Shown here: piece after piece, positions 49,881 through 62,651 of the stretch | Position numbering within the stretch: the stretch's first letter is position 1 | Layout of the letters: every line of letters starts with the position of its first letter | Source: Ecdyonurus torrentis | Taxonomy: Eukaryota; Arthropoda; Insecta; Ephemeroptera; Heptageniidae | Assembly: GCA_949318235.1 (NCBI GenBank) | Contig: OX439135.1 | Location: 28,342,587-28,406,586, forward strand | Direction of reading: 5' to 3' | DNA length: 64,000 nt | The notes under the pieces: generated by a model | What the model saw: only the letters and a program-made list of their open reading frames with translations | Databases searched by the model: none | Told to the model about the DNA's origin: nothing | Program-made: the position numbers and the translations under genes

Positions 49881-50126
49881 ATGATAAAAATCATACTTTT
49901 TACACGATTAAAACTAGTTTTGATGATTTCTCAAAAACTAAGAATGCTACAGACTTACAATTTGTTTCAAAACATAGCTTTATCATCTCTCTACAAAAAA
50001 GATGTCTTGAAGTTTTTTGCTCCGACGCATACTTTTTGGGTTTTTAAAAATTTTAATTTTCACTCATCATGTAGCCAAACCAAGTCATGAAACAAAGTTT
50101 CTATTTCACGAACCAAATGTTATTGA
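49881..50126 (+). repeat. Hybrid monomer B/D3 marking an unequal exchange
   Basis: The left part is B (CCAACTG linker, GACTTACAATTTG, TTTATCATCTCTC). From AAAAAAGATGTCTTGAAG on it is D3 (GTTTTTTGCTCCG, GGGTTTTTAAAAATTTTAAT, CATGTAGCC). It stands where B-Bx-D3 is expected between C and A. Two monomer lengths are therefore missing, and the junction lies in the shared TCTCTACAAAAAA/ACAGAAAAGATGTCTT region near 49,990-50,010. Confidence 0.85.
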
Positions 50127-51354
50127 ATGATAAAAATCATACTTTTTACACGATTAAAACTAGTTTTAATGATTTCTCAGAAACTAAGAATGCTACAGAC
50201 ATCAAATTTGACTCAAAACACAGCTTTTTTAATTCTCTACAAAAAAGATGTCTTGAACTTTTTTGCCCCGACGCATACTTTTTGGGTTATTGACAATTTT
50301 AGTTTTCACTCATCATCTAGCCAAACGAAGTTATGAAATAAAGTTCAATTTCAAGAACCAACTGTTATTGAATGATAAAAATCATACTTTTTACACGATT
50401 AAAACTAGTTTTGATGATTTCTCAAAAACTAAGAATGCTACAGACTTACAATTTGTTTCAAAACATAGCTTTATCATCTCTCTACAAAAAATATGTCTTA
50501 AACTTTTTTGCTCCGACGCATACTTTTTGAGTTATTGACAATTTTAGTTTTCACTCATCTTCTAGCCAAACGAAGTTATGAATTAAAGTATCTATTTCAA
50601 GAACCAAATGTTATTGAATGATAAAAATCATAAATTTTACACAATTAAAACTAGTTTTGATGATTTCTCAAAAACTAAAAATGCTACAGACATTAAATTT
50701 GACTCAAAACATAGCTTTTTCAATTCTCTACAAAAAAGATGTCTTGAACTTTTTTGCCCCGACGCATACTTTTTGGGTTATTGACAATTTTAGTTTTTAC
50801 TCATCATCTAGCCAAACGAAGTTATGAAATAAAGTTCAATTTCAAGAACCAACTGTTATTGAATGATAAAAATCATACTTTTTACACGATTAAAACTAGT
50901 TTTGATGATTTCTCAAAAACTAAGAATGCTACAGACTTACAATTTGTTTCAAAACATAGCTTTATCATCTCTCTACAAAAAATATGTCTCAAACTTTTTT
51001 GCTCCGACGCATACTTTTTGAGTTATTGACAATTTTAGTTTTCACTCATCTTCTAGCCAAACGAAGTTATGAAATAAAGTATCTATTTCAAGAACCAAAT
51101 GTTATTGAATGATAAAAATCATACTTTTTACACGATTAAAACTAGTTTTGATGATTTCTCAAAAACTAAGAATGCTACAGACTTACAATTTGTTTCAAAA
51201 CATAGCTTTATCATCTCTCTACAAAAAATATGTCTTAAACTTTTTTGCTCCGACGCATACTTTTTGAGTTATTGACAATTTTAGTTTTCACTCATCTTCT
51301 AGCCAAACGAAGTTATGAAATAAATTATCTATTTCAAGAACCAAATGTTATTGA
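50127..51354 (+). repeat. Zone-3 unit A B C B Bx (5 monomers)
   Basis: These are the five monomers expected after a D3, here following the hybrid monomer. Sub-variants match the 8-monomer units (plain A, C with CATAAATTTTACAC). Confidence 0.8.
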
Positions 51355-54301
51355 ATGATAAAAATCATAATTTTTACACGATTAAAACTAGTTTTGATGA
51401 TTTCTCAAAAACTAAGAATGCTACAGACATTAAATTTGACTCAAAACATAGCTTTTTCAATTCTCTACAGAAAAGATGTCTTGAAGTTTTTTGCTCCGAC
51501 GCATACTTTTTGGGTTTTTAAAAATTTTAATTTTCACTCATCATGTAGCCAAACCAAGTCATGAAACAAAGTTTCTATTTCACGAACCAAATGTTATTGA
51601 ATGATAAAAATCATACTTTTTACACGATTAAAACTAGTTTTAATGATTTCTCAGAAACTAAGAATGCTACAGACATCAAATTTGACTCAAAACACAGCTT
51701 TTTTAATTCTCTACAAAAAAGATCTCTTGAACTTTTTTGCCCCGACGCATACTTTTTGGGTTATTGACAATTTTAGTTTTCACTCATCATCTAGCCAAAC
51801 GAAGTTATGAAATAAAGTTCAATTTCAAGAACCAACTGTTATTGAATGATAAAAATCATACTTTTTACACGATTAAAACTAGTTTTGATGATTTCTCAAA
51901 AACTAAGAATGCTACAGACTTACAATTTGTTTCAAAACATAGCTTTATCATCTCTCTACAAAAAATATGTCTTAAACTTTTTTGCTCCGACGCATACTTT
52001 TTGAGTTATTGACAATTTTAGTTTTCACTCATCTTCTAGCCAAACGAAGTTATGAATTAAAGTATCTATTTCAAGAACCAAATGTTATTGAATGATAAAA
52101 ATCATAAATTTTACACAATTAAAACTAGTTTTGATGATTTCTCAAAAACTAAAAATGCTACAGACATTAAATTTGACTCAAAACATAGCTTTTTCAATTC
52201 TCTACAAAAAAGATGTCTTGAACTTTTTTGCCCCGACGCATACTTTTTGGGTTATTGACAATTTTAGTTTTTACTCATCATCTAGCCAAACGAAGTTATG
52301 AAATAAAGTTCAATTTCAAGAACCAACTGTTATTGAATGATAAAAATCATACTTTTTACACGATTAAAACTAGTTTTGATGATTTCTCAAAAACTAAGAA
52401 TGCTACAGACTTACAATTTGTTTCAAAACATAGCTTTATCATCTCTCTACAAAAAATATGTCTCAAACTTTTTTGCTCCGACGCATACTTTTTGAGTTAT
52501 TGACAATTTTAGTTTTCACTCATCTTCTAGCCAAACGAAGTTATGAAATAAAGTATCTATTTCAAAAACCAAATGTTATTGAATGATAAAAATCATACTT
52601 TTTACACGATTAAAACTAGTTTTAATGATTTCTCAGAAACTAAGAATGCTACAGACATCAAATTTGACTCAAAACACAGCTTTTTTAATTCTCTACAAAA
52701 AAGATGTCTTGAACTTTTTTGCCCCGACGCATACTTTTTGGGTTATTGACAATTTTAGTTTTTACTCATCATCTAGCCAAACGAAGTTATGAAATAAAGT
52801 TCAATTTCAAGAACCAACTGTTATTGAATGATAAAAATCATACTTTTTACACGATTAGTACTAGTTTTGATGATTTCTCAAAAACTAAGAATGCTACAGA
52901 CTTACAATTTGTTTCAAAACATAGCTTTATCATCTCTCTACAAAAAATATGTCTTAAACTTTTTTGCTCCGACGCATACTTTTTGAGTTATTGACAATTT
53001 TAGTTTTCACTCATCTTCTAGCCAAACGAAGTTATGAAATAAAGTATCTATTTCAAGAAGCAAATGTTATTGAATGATAAAAATCATAATTTTTACACGA
53101 TTAAAACTAGTTTTGATGATTTCTCAAAAACTAAGAATGCTACAGACATTAAATTTGACTCAAAACATAGCTTTTTCAATTCTTTACAGAAAAGATGTCT
53201 TGAAGTTTTTTGCTCCGACGCATACTTTTTGGGTTTTTAAAAATTTTAATTTTCACTCATCATGTAGCCAAACCAAGTCATGAAACAAAGTTTCTATTTC
53301 ACGAACCAAATGTTATTGAATGATAAAAATCATACTTTTTACACGATTAAAACTAGTTTTAATGATTTCTCAGAAACTAAGAATGCTACAGACATCAAAT
53401 TTGACTCAAAACACAGCTTTTTTAATTCTCTACAAAAAAGATGTCTTGAACTTTTTTGCCCCGACGCATACTTTTTGGGTTATTGACAATTTTAGTTTTT
53501 ACTCATCATCTAGCCAAACGAAGTTATGAAATAAAGTTCAATTTCAAGAACCAACTGTTATTGAATGATAAAAATCATACTTTTTACACGATTAAAACTA
53601 GTTTTGATGATTTCTCAAAAACTAAGAATGCTACAGACTTACAATTTGTTTCAAAACATAGCTTTATCATCTCTCTACAAAAAATATGTCTTAAACTTTT
53701 TTGCTCCGACGCATACTTTTTGAGTTATTGACAATTTTAGTTTTCACTCATCTTCTAGCCAAACGAAGTTATGAATTAAAGTATCTATTTCAAGAACCAA
53801 ATGTTATTGAATGATAAAAATCATAAATTTTACACAATTAAAACTAGTTTTGATGATTTCTCAAAAACTAAAAATGCTACAGACATTAAATTTGACTCAA
53901 AACATAGCTTTTTCAATTCTCTACAAAAAAGATGTCTTGAACTTTTTTGCCCCGACGCATACTTTTTGGGTTATTGACAATTTTAGTTTTTACTCATCAT
54001 CTAGCCAAACGAAGTTATGAAATAAAGTTCAATTTCAAGAACCAACTGTTATTGAATGATAAAAATCATACTTTTTACACGATTAAAACTAGTTTTGATG
54101 ATTTCTCAAAAACTAAGAATGCTACAGACTTACAATTTGTTTCAAAACATAGCTTTATCATCTCTCTACAAAAAATATGTCTCAAACTTTTTTGCTCCGA
54201 CGCATACTTTTTGAGTTATTGACAATTTTAGTTTTCACTCATCTTCTAGCCAAACGAAGTTATGAAATAAAGTATCTATTTCAAGAACCAAATGTTATTG
54301 A
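51355..54301 (+). repeat. Last zone-3 units before zone 4 (12 monomers)
   Basis: The order is D3 A(L) B C B A' B' followed by D3' A/A' B C B. The 53,320 monomer is an A/A' hybrid (A linker, TTTTTACTC end) but is followed by B rather than B'. The next A', at 54,302, has GATTGAAACTAG and leads into E/F-containing zone 4. Confidence 0.78.
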
Positions 54302-55528
54302 ATGATAAAAATCATACTTTTTACACGATTGAAACTAGTTTTAATGATTTCTCAGAAACTAAGAATGCTACAGACATCAAATTTGACTCAAAACACAGCT
54401 TTTTTAATTCTCTACAAAAAAGATGTCTTGAACTTTTTTGCCCCGACGCATACTTTTTGGGTTATTGACAATTTTAGTTTTTACTCATCATCTAGCCAAA
54501 CGAAGTTATGAAATAAAGTTCAATTTCAAGAACCAACTGTTATTGAATGATAAAAATCATACTTTTTACACGATTAGTACTAGTTTTGATGATTTCTCAA
54601 AAACTAAGAATGCTACAGACTTACAATTTGTTTCAAAACATAGCTTTATCATCTCTCTACAAAAAATATGTCTTAAACTTTTTTGCTCCGACGCATACTT
54701 TTTGAGTTATTGACAATTTTAGTTTTCACTCATCTTCTAGCCAAACGAAGTTATGAAATAAAGTATCTATTTCAAGAAGCAAATGTTATTGAATGATAAA
54801 AATCATAATTTTTACACGATTAAAACTAGTTTTGATGATTTCTCAAAAACTAAGAATGCTACAGACATTAAATTTGACTCAAAACATAGCTTTTTCAATT
54901 CTTTACAGAAAAGATGTCTTGAAGTTTTTTGCTCCGACGCATACTTTTTGGGTTTTTAAAAATTTTAGTTTTCACTCATCATGTAGCCAAACCAAGTCAT
55001 GAAACAAAGTTTCTATTTCAAGAACCAAATGTTATTGAATGATAAAAATCATAATTTTTACACGATTAAAACTAGTTTTGATGATTTCTCAAAAACTAAG
55101 AATGCTACAGACATTAAATTTGACTCAAAACATAGCTTTTTCATCTCTCTACAAAAAAGATGTCTGAACTTTATTGCCCCGACGCATACATTTTGGGTTA
55201 TTGACAATTTTAGTTTTCACTCATCATCTAGCCAAACCAAGTCATGAAACAAAGTTTCTATTTCAAGAACCAAATGTTATTGAATGATAAAAATCATACT
55301 TTTTACACGATTAAAACTAGTTTAAATAATTTCTCAGAAACTAAGAATGCTACAGACATTAAATTTGACTCAAAACATAGCTTTTTCAATTCTCTACAAA
55401 AAAGATGTCTTGAACTTTTTTGCCCCGACGCATACTTTTTGGGTTATTGACAATTTTAGTTTTTACTCATCATCTAGCCAAACGAAGTTATGAAATAAAG
55501 TTCAATTTCAAGAACCAACTGTTATTGA
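53565..55528 (+). repeat. Zone-4 paired block a (8 monomers)
   Basis: The order B C B A' B' D' E' F includes the private GATTGAAACTAG in A'. The same order with the same private base is found 5,157 bp (21 monomers) downstream at 58,722-60,685. Left and right neighbours differ between the two copies. Confidence 0.78.
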
Positions 55529-56510
55529 ATGATAAAAATCATACTTTTTACACGATTAGTACTAGTTTTGATGATTTCTCAAAAACTAAGAATGCTACAG
55601 ACTTTTAATTTGTTTCAAAACATAGCTTTATCATCTCTCTACAAAAAATATGTCTTAAACTTTTTTGCTCTGACGCATACTTTTTGAGTTATTGACAATT
55701 TTAGTTTTCACTCATCTTCTAGCCAAACGAAGTTATGAAATAAAGTATCTATTTCAAGAAGCAAATGTTATTGAATGATAAAAATCATAATTTTTACACG
55801 ATTAAAACTAGTTTTGATGATTTCTCAAAAACTAAGAATGCTACAGACATTAAATTTGACTCAAAACATAGCTTTTTCATCTCTCTACAAAAAAGATGTC
55901 TGAACTTTATTGCCCCGACGCATACATTTTGGGTTATTGACAATTTTAGTTTTCACTCATCATCTAGCCAAACCAAGTCATGAAACAAAGTTTCTATTTC
56001 AAGAACCAAATGTTATTGAATGATAAAAATCATACTTTTTACACGATTAAAACTAGTTTAAATAATTTCTCAGAAACTAAGAATGCTACAGACATTAAAT
56101 TTGACTCAAAACATAGCTTTTTCAATTCTCTACAAAAAAGATGTCTTGAACTTTTTTGCCCCGACGCATACTTTTTGGGTTATTGACAATTTTAGTTTTT
56201 ACTCATCATCTAGCCAAACGAAGTTATGAAATAAAGTTCAATTTCAAGAACCAACTGTTATTGAATGATAAAAATCATACTTTTTACACGATTAGTACTA
56301 GTTTTGATGATTTCTCAAAAACTAAGAATGCTACAGACTTTTAATTTGTTTCAAAACATAGCTTTATCATCTCTCTACAAAAAATATGTCTTAAACTTTT
56401 TTGCTCTGACGCATACTTTTTGAGTTATTGACAATTTTAGTTTTCACTCATCTTCTAGCCAAACGAAGTTATGAAATAAAGTATCTATTTCAAGAAGCAA
56501 ATGTTATTGA
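55039..56510 (+). repeat. Zone-4 tandem E'-F-B'' triplets (736 bp each)
   Basis: Two E'-F-B'' triplets follow each other. The second E' (55,775) carries a D'-type upstream linker (AGAAGCAAATG) before an E' body, so D' has been lost by a D'/E' junction in the shared CATAATTTTTACACGATT. A third triplet starts at 56,757 behind D'', with the linker TTTCACGAACC that otherwise belongs to A. Confidence 0.78.
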
Positions 56511-57001
56511 ATGATAAAAATCATAATTTTTACACGATTAAAACTAGTTTTGATGATTTCTCAAAAACTAAGAATGCTACAGACATTAAATTTGACTCAA
56601 AACATAGCTTTTTCAATTCTCTACAGAAAAGATGACTTGAAGTTTTTTGCTCCGACGCATACTTTTTGGGTTTTTAAAAATTTTAGTTTTCACTCATCAT
56701 GTAGCCAAACCAAGTCATGAAACAAAGTTTCTATTTCACGAACCAAATGTTATTGAATGATAAAAATCATAATTTTTACACGATTAAAACTAGTTTTGAT
56801 GATTTCTCAAAAACTAAGAATGCTACAGACATTAAATTTGACTCAAAACATAGCTTTTTCATCTCTCTACAAAAAAGATGTCTGAACTTTATTGCCCCGA
56901 CGCATACATTTTGGGTTATTGACAATTTTAGTTTTCACTCATCATCTAGCCAAACCAAGTCATGAAACAAAGTTTCTATTTCAAGAACCAAATGTTATTG
57001 A

Positions 57002-58230
57002 ATGATAAAAATCATACTTTTTACACGATTAAAACTAGTTTAAATAATTTCTCAGAAACTAAGAATGCTACAGACATTAAATTTGACTCAAAACATAGCT
57101 TTTTCAATTCTCTACAAAAAAGATGTCTTGAACTTTTTTGCCCCGACGCATACTTTTTGGGTTATTGACAATTTTAGTTTTTACTCATCATCTAGCCAAA
57201 CGAAGTTATGAAATAAAGTTCAATTTCAAGAACCAACTGTTATTGAATGATAAAAATCATACTTTTTACACGATTAGTACTAGTTTTGATGATTTCTCAA
57301 AAACTAAGAATGCTACAGACTTTTAATTTGTTTCAAAACATAGCTTTATCATCTCTCTACAAAAAATATGTCTTAAACTTTTTTGCTCTGACGCATACTT
57401 TTTGAGTTATTGACAATTTTAGTTTTCACTCATCTTCTAGCCAAACGAAGTTATGAAATAAAGTATCTATTTCAAGAAGCAAATGTTATTGAATGATAAA
57501 AATCATAATTTTTACACGATTAAAACTAGTTTTGATGATTTCTCAAAAACTAAGAATGCTACAGACATTAAATTTGACTCAAAACATAGCTTTTTCAATT
57601 CTCTACAGAAAAGATGACTTGAAGTTTTTTGCTCCGACGCATACTTTTTGGGTTTTTAAAAATTTTAGTTTTCACTCATCATGTAGCCAAACCAAGTCAT
57701 GAAACATAGTTTCTATTTCACGAACCAAATGTTATTGAATGATAAAAATCATACTTTTTACACGATTAAAACTAGTTTTAATGATTTCTCAGAAACTAAG
57801 AATGCTACAGACATCAAATTTAATTCAAAACACAGCTTTTTTAATTCTCTACAAAAAAGATGTCTTGAACTTTTTTGCCCCGACGCATACATTTTGGGTT
57901 ATTGACAATTTTAGTTTTCACTCATCATCTAGCCAAACCAAGTCATGAAACAAAGTTTCTATTTCAAGAACCAAATGTTATTGAATGATAAAAATCATAC
58001 TTTTTACACGTCTAAAACTAGTTTTGATGATTTCTCAAAAACTAAGAATGCTACAGACTTACAATTTGTTTCAAAACATAGCTTTATCATCTCTCTACAA
58101 AAAATATGTCTTAAACTTTTTTGCTCCGACGCATACTTTTTGAGTTATTGACAATTTTAGTTTTCACTCATCTTCTAGCCAAACGAAGTTATGAAATAAA
58201 GTATCTATTTCAAGAACCAAATGTTATTGA
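57002..58230 (+). repeat. Zone-4 paired block b (5 monomers)
   Basis: Order F B'' D'' A'' B, where A'' has AAATTTAATTC and B has CACGTCTAAAACTAG. Both private changes recur 4,421 bp (18 monomers) downstream at 61,423-62,651, showing that the two stretches descend from one copy. Confidence 0.8.
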
Positions 58231-59458
58231 ATGATAAAAATCATAATTTTTACACGATTAAAACTAGTTTTGATGATTTCTCAAAAACTAAGAATGCTAC
58301 AGACATTAAATTTGACTCAAAACATAGCTTTTTCAATTCTCTACAGAAAAGATGTCTTGAAGTTTTTTGCTCCGACGCATACTTTTTGGGTTTTTAAAAA
58401 TTTAAATTTTCACTCATCATGTAGCCAAACCAAGTCATGAAACAAAGTTTCTATTTCACGAACCAAATGTTATTGAATGATAAAAATCATACTTTTTACA
58501 CGATTAAAACTAGTTTTAATGATTTCTCAGAAACTAAGAATGCTACAGACATCAAATTTGACTCAAAACACAGCTTTTTTAATTCTCTACAAAAAAGATG
58601 TCTTGAACTTTTTTGCCCCGACGCATACTTTTTGGGTTATTGACAATTTTAGTTTTCACTCATCATCTAGCCAAACGAAGTTATGAAATAAAGTTCAATT
58701 TCAAGAACCAACTGTTATTGAATGATAAAAATCATACTTTTTACACGATTAAAACTAGTTTTGATGATTTCTCAAAAACTAAGAATGCTACAGACTTACA
58801 ATTTGTTTCAAAACATAGCTTTATCATCTCTCTACAAAAAATATGTCTTAAACTTTTTTGCTCCGACGCATACTTTTTGAGTTATTGACAATTTTAGTTT
58901 TCACTCATCTTCTAGCCAAACGAAGTTATGAATTAAAGTATCTATTTCAAGAACCAAATGTTATTGAATGATAAAAATCATAAATTTTACACAATTAAAA
59001 CTAGTTTTGATGATTTCTCAAAAACTAAAAATGCTACAGACATTAAATTTGACTCAAAACATAGCTTTTTCAATTCTCTACAAAAAAGATGTCTTGAACT
59101 TTTTTGCCCCGACGCATACTTTTTGGGTTATTGACAATTTTAGTTTTTACTCATCATCTAGCCAAACGAAGTTATGAAATAAAGTTCAATTTCAAGAACC
59201 AACTGTTATTGAATGATAAAAATCATACTTTTTACACGATTAAAACTAGTTTTGATGATTTCTCAAAAACTAAGAATGCTACAGACTTACAATTTGTTTC
59301 AAAACATAGCTTTATCATCTCTCTACAAAAAATATGTCTCAAACTTTTTTGCTCCGACGCATACTTTTTGAGTTATTGACAATTTTAGTTTTCACTCATC
59401 TTCTAGCCAAACGAAGTTATGAAATAAAGTATCTATTTCAAGAACCAAATGTTATTGA
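58231..59458 (+). repeat. Zone-3-like island inside zone 4 (D3 A B C B)
   Basis: Five monomers with the zone-3 core order. The D3 copy ends AAAAATTTAAATTTTC, one base from the zone-3 form. The upstream linker is AAAGTATC rather than AAATTATC, so it is not an exact copy of any zone-3 unit seen here. Confidence 0.72.
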
Positions 59459-60685
59459 ATGATAAAAATCATACTTTTTACACGATTGAAACTAGTTTTA
59501 ATGATTTCTCAGAAACTAAGAATGCTACAGACATCAAATTTGACTCAAAACACAGCTTTTTTAATTCTCTACAAAAAAGATGTCTTGAACTTTTTTGCCC
59601 CGACGCATACTTTTTGGGTTATTGACAATTTTAGTTTTTACTCATCATCTAGCCAAACGAAGTTATGAAATAAAGTTCAATTTCAAGAACCAACTGTTAT
59701 TGAATGATAAAAATCATACTTTTTACACGATTAGTACTAGTTTTGATGATTTCTCAAAAACTAAGAATGCTACAGACTTACAATTTGTTTCAAAACATAG
59801 CTTTATCATCTCTCTACAAAAAATATGTCTTAAACTTTTTTGCTCCGACGCATACTTTTTGAGTTATTGACAATTTTAGTTTTCACTCATCTTCTAGCCA
59901 AACGAAGTTATGAAATAAAGTATCTATTTCAAGAAGCAAATGTTATTGAATGATAAAAATCATAATTTTTACACGATTAAAACTAGTTTTGATGATTTCT
60001 CAAAAACTAAGAATGCTACAGACATTAAATTTGACTCAAAACATAGCTTTTTCAATTCTTTACAGAAAAGATGTCTTGAAGTTTTTTGCTCCGACGCATA
60101 CTTTTTGGGTTTTTAAAAATTTTAGTTTTCACTCATCATGTAGCCAAACCAAGTCATGAAACAAAGTTTCTATTTCAAGAACCAAATGTTATTGAATGAT
60201 AAAAATCATAATTTTTACACGATTAAAACTAGTTTTGATGATTTCTCAAAAACTAAGAATGCTACAGACATTAAATTTGACTCAAAACATAGCTTTTTCA
60301 TCTCTCTACAAAAAAGATGTCTGAACTTTATTGCCCCGACGCATACATTTTGGGTTATTGACAATTTTAGTTTTCACTCATCATCTAGCCAAACCAAGTC
60401 ATGAAACAAAGTTTCTATTTCAAGAACCAAATGTTATTGAATGATAAAAATCATACTTTTTACACGATTAAAACTAGTTTAAATAATTTCTCAGAAACTA
60501 AGAATGCTACAGACATTAAATTTGACTCAAAACATAGCTTTTTCAATTCTCTACAAAAAAGATGTCTTGAACTTTTTTGCCCCGACGCATACTTTTTGGG
60601 TTATTGACAATTTTAGTTTTTACTCATCATCTAGCCAAACGAAGTTATGAAATAAAGTTCAATTTCAAGAACCAACTGTTATTGA
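58722..60685 (+). repeat. Zone-4 paired block a, second copy
   Basis: Order B C B A' B' D' E' F with GATTGAAACTAG, displaced 5,157 bp from 53,565-55,528. It is followed by B' (GACTTACAATTTG, GCTCCGAC), whereas the other copy is followed by B''. Confidence 0.78.
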
Positions 60686-61422
60686 ATGATAAAAATCATA
60701 CTTTTTACACGATTAGTACTAGTTTTGATGATTTCTCAAAAACTAAGAATGCTACAGACTTACAATTTGTTTCAAAACATAGCTTTATCATCTCTCTACA
60801 AAAAATATGTCTTAAACTTTTTTGCTCCGACGCATACTTTTTGAGTTATTGACAATTTTAGTTTTCACTCATCTTCTAGCCAAACGAAGTTATGAAATAA
60901 AGTATCTATTTCAAGAAGCAAATGTTATTGAATGATAAAAATCATAATTTTTACACGATTAAAACTAGTTTTGATGATTTCTCAAAAACTAAGAATGCTA
61001 CAGACATTAAATTTGACTCAAAACATAGCTTTTTCAATTCTTTACAGAAAAGATGTCTTGAAGTTTTTTGCTCCGACGCATACTTTTTGGGTTTTTAAAA
61101 ATTTTAGTTTTCACTCATCATGTAGCCAAACCAAGTCATGAAACAAAGTTTCTATTTCAAGAACCAAATGTTATTGAATGATAAAAATCATAATTTTTAC
61201 ACGATTAAAACTAGTTTTGATGATTTCTCAAAAACTAAGAATGCTACAGACATTAAATTTGACTCAAAACATAGCTTTTTCATCTCTCTACAAAAAAGAT
61301 GTCTGAACTTTATTGCCCCGACGCATACATTTTGGGTTATTGACAATTTTAGTTTTCACTCATCATCTAGCCAAACCAAGTCATGAAACAAAGTTTCTAT
61401 TTCAAGAACCAAATGTTATTGA

Positions 61423-62651
61423 ATGATAAAAATCATACTTTTTACACGATTAAAACTAGTTTAAATAATTTCTCAGAAACTAAGAATGCTACAGACATTA
61501 AATTTGACTCAAAACATAGCTTTTTCAATTCTCTACAAAAAAGATGTCTTGAACTTTTTTGCCCCGACGCATACTTTTTGGGTTATTGACAATTTTAGTT
61601 TTTACTCATCATCTAGCCAAACGAAGTTATGAAATAAAGTTCAATTTCAAGAACCAACTGTTATTGAATGATAAAAATCATACTTTTTACACGATTAGTA
61701 CTAGTTTTGATGATTTCTCAAAAACTAAGAATGCTACAGACTTTTAATTTGTTTCAAAACATAGCTTTATCATCTCTCTACAAAAAATATGTCTTAAACT
61801 TTTTTGCTCTGACGCATACTTTTTGAGTTATTGACAATTTTAGTTTTCACTCATCTTCTAGCCAAACGAAGTTATGAAATAAAGTATCTATTTCAAGAAG
61901 CAAATGTTATTGAATGATAAAAATCATAATTTTTACACGATTAAAACTAGTTTTGATGATTTCTCAAAAACTAAGAATGCTACAGACATTAAATTTGACT
62001 CAAAACATAGCTTTTTCAATTCTCTACAGAAAAGATGACTTGAAGTTTTTTGCTCCGACGCATACTTTTTGGGTTTTTAAAAATTTTAGTTTTCACTCAT
62101 CATGTAGCCAAACCAAGTCATGAAACATAGTTTCTATTTCACGAACCAAATGTTATTGAATGATAAAAATCATACTTTTTACACGATTAAAACTAGTTTT
62201 AATGATTTCTCAGAAACTAAGAATGCTACAGACATCAAATTTAATTCAAAACACAGCTTTTTTAATTCTCTACAAAAAAGATGTCTTGAACTTTTTTGCC
62301 CCGACGCATACATTTTGGGTTATTGACAATTTTAGTTTTCACTCATCATCTAGCCAAACCAAGTCATGAAACAAAGTTTCTATTTCAAGAACCAAATGTT
62401 ATTGAATGATAAAAATCATACTTTTTACACGTCTAAAACTAGTTTTGATGATTTCTCAAAAACTAAGAATGCTACAGACTTACAATTTGTTTCAAAACAT
62501 AGCTTTATCATCTCTCTACAAAAAATATGTCTTAAACTTTTTTGCTCCGACGCATACTTTTTGAGTTATTGACAATTTTAGTTTTCACTCATCTTCTAGC
62601 CAAACGAAGTTATGAAATAAAGTATCTATTTCAAGAACCAAATGTTATTGA
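61423..62651 (+). repeat. Zone-4 paired block b, second copy
   Basis: Order F B'' D'' A'' B with AAATTTAATTC and CACGTCTAAAACTAG, as at 57,002-58,230. Here it is followed by D'' instead of D3. Confidence 0.8.

Larger units (their letters stand above)
28266..54301 (+). repeat. Zone 3: HOR domain without E/F, 6-, 7- and 8-monomer units
   Basis: All units share the core D3-A-B-C-B, extended by A'-B' (7-mer, 1,719 bp), by Bx (6-mer, 1,474 bp) or by both (8-mer, 1,965 bp). D monomers here carry TTTTAATTTTC where other zones have TTTTAGTTTTC; A' here is mostly preceded by TTTCAAAAACC. No E or F monomer is present. Within the zone, Bx appears only from 37,353 on, and C monomers change from CATAATTTTTACAC to CATAAATTTTACAC between 36,862 and 38,336, so there is an inner boundary near 37.3 kb. 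Confidence 0.85.

Noticed and set aside
28266..54301. Assembly artefact producing false repeats
   Set aside because: Not excluded, but the many different unit orders, hybrid monomers and private variants are not what a simple collapsed or looped assembly gives. Only raw long reads could decide.
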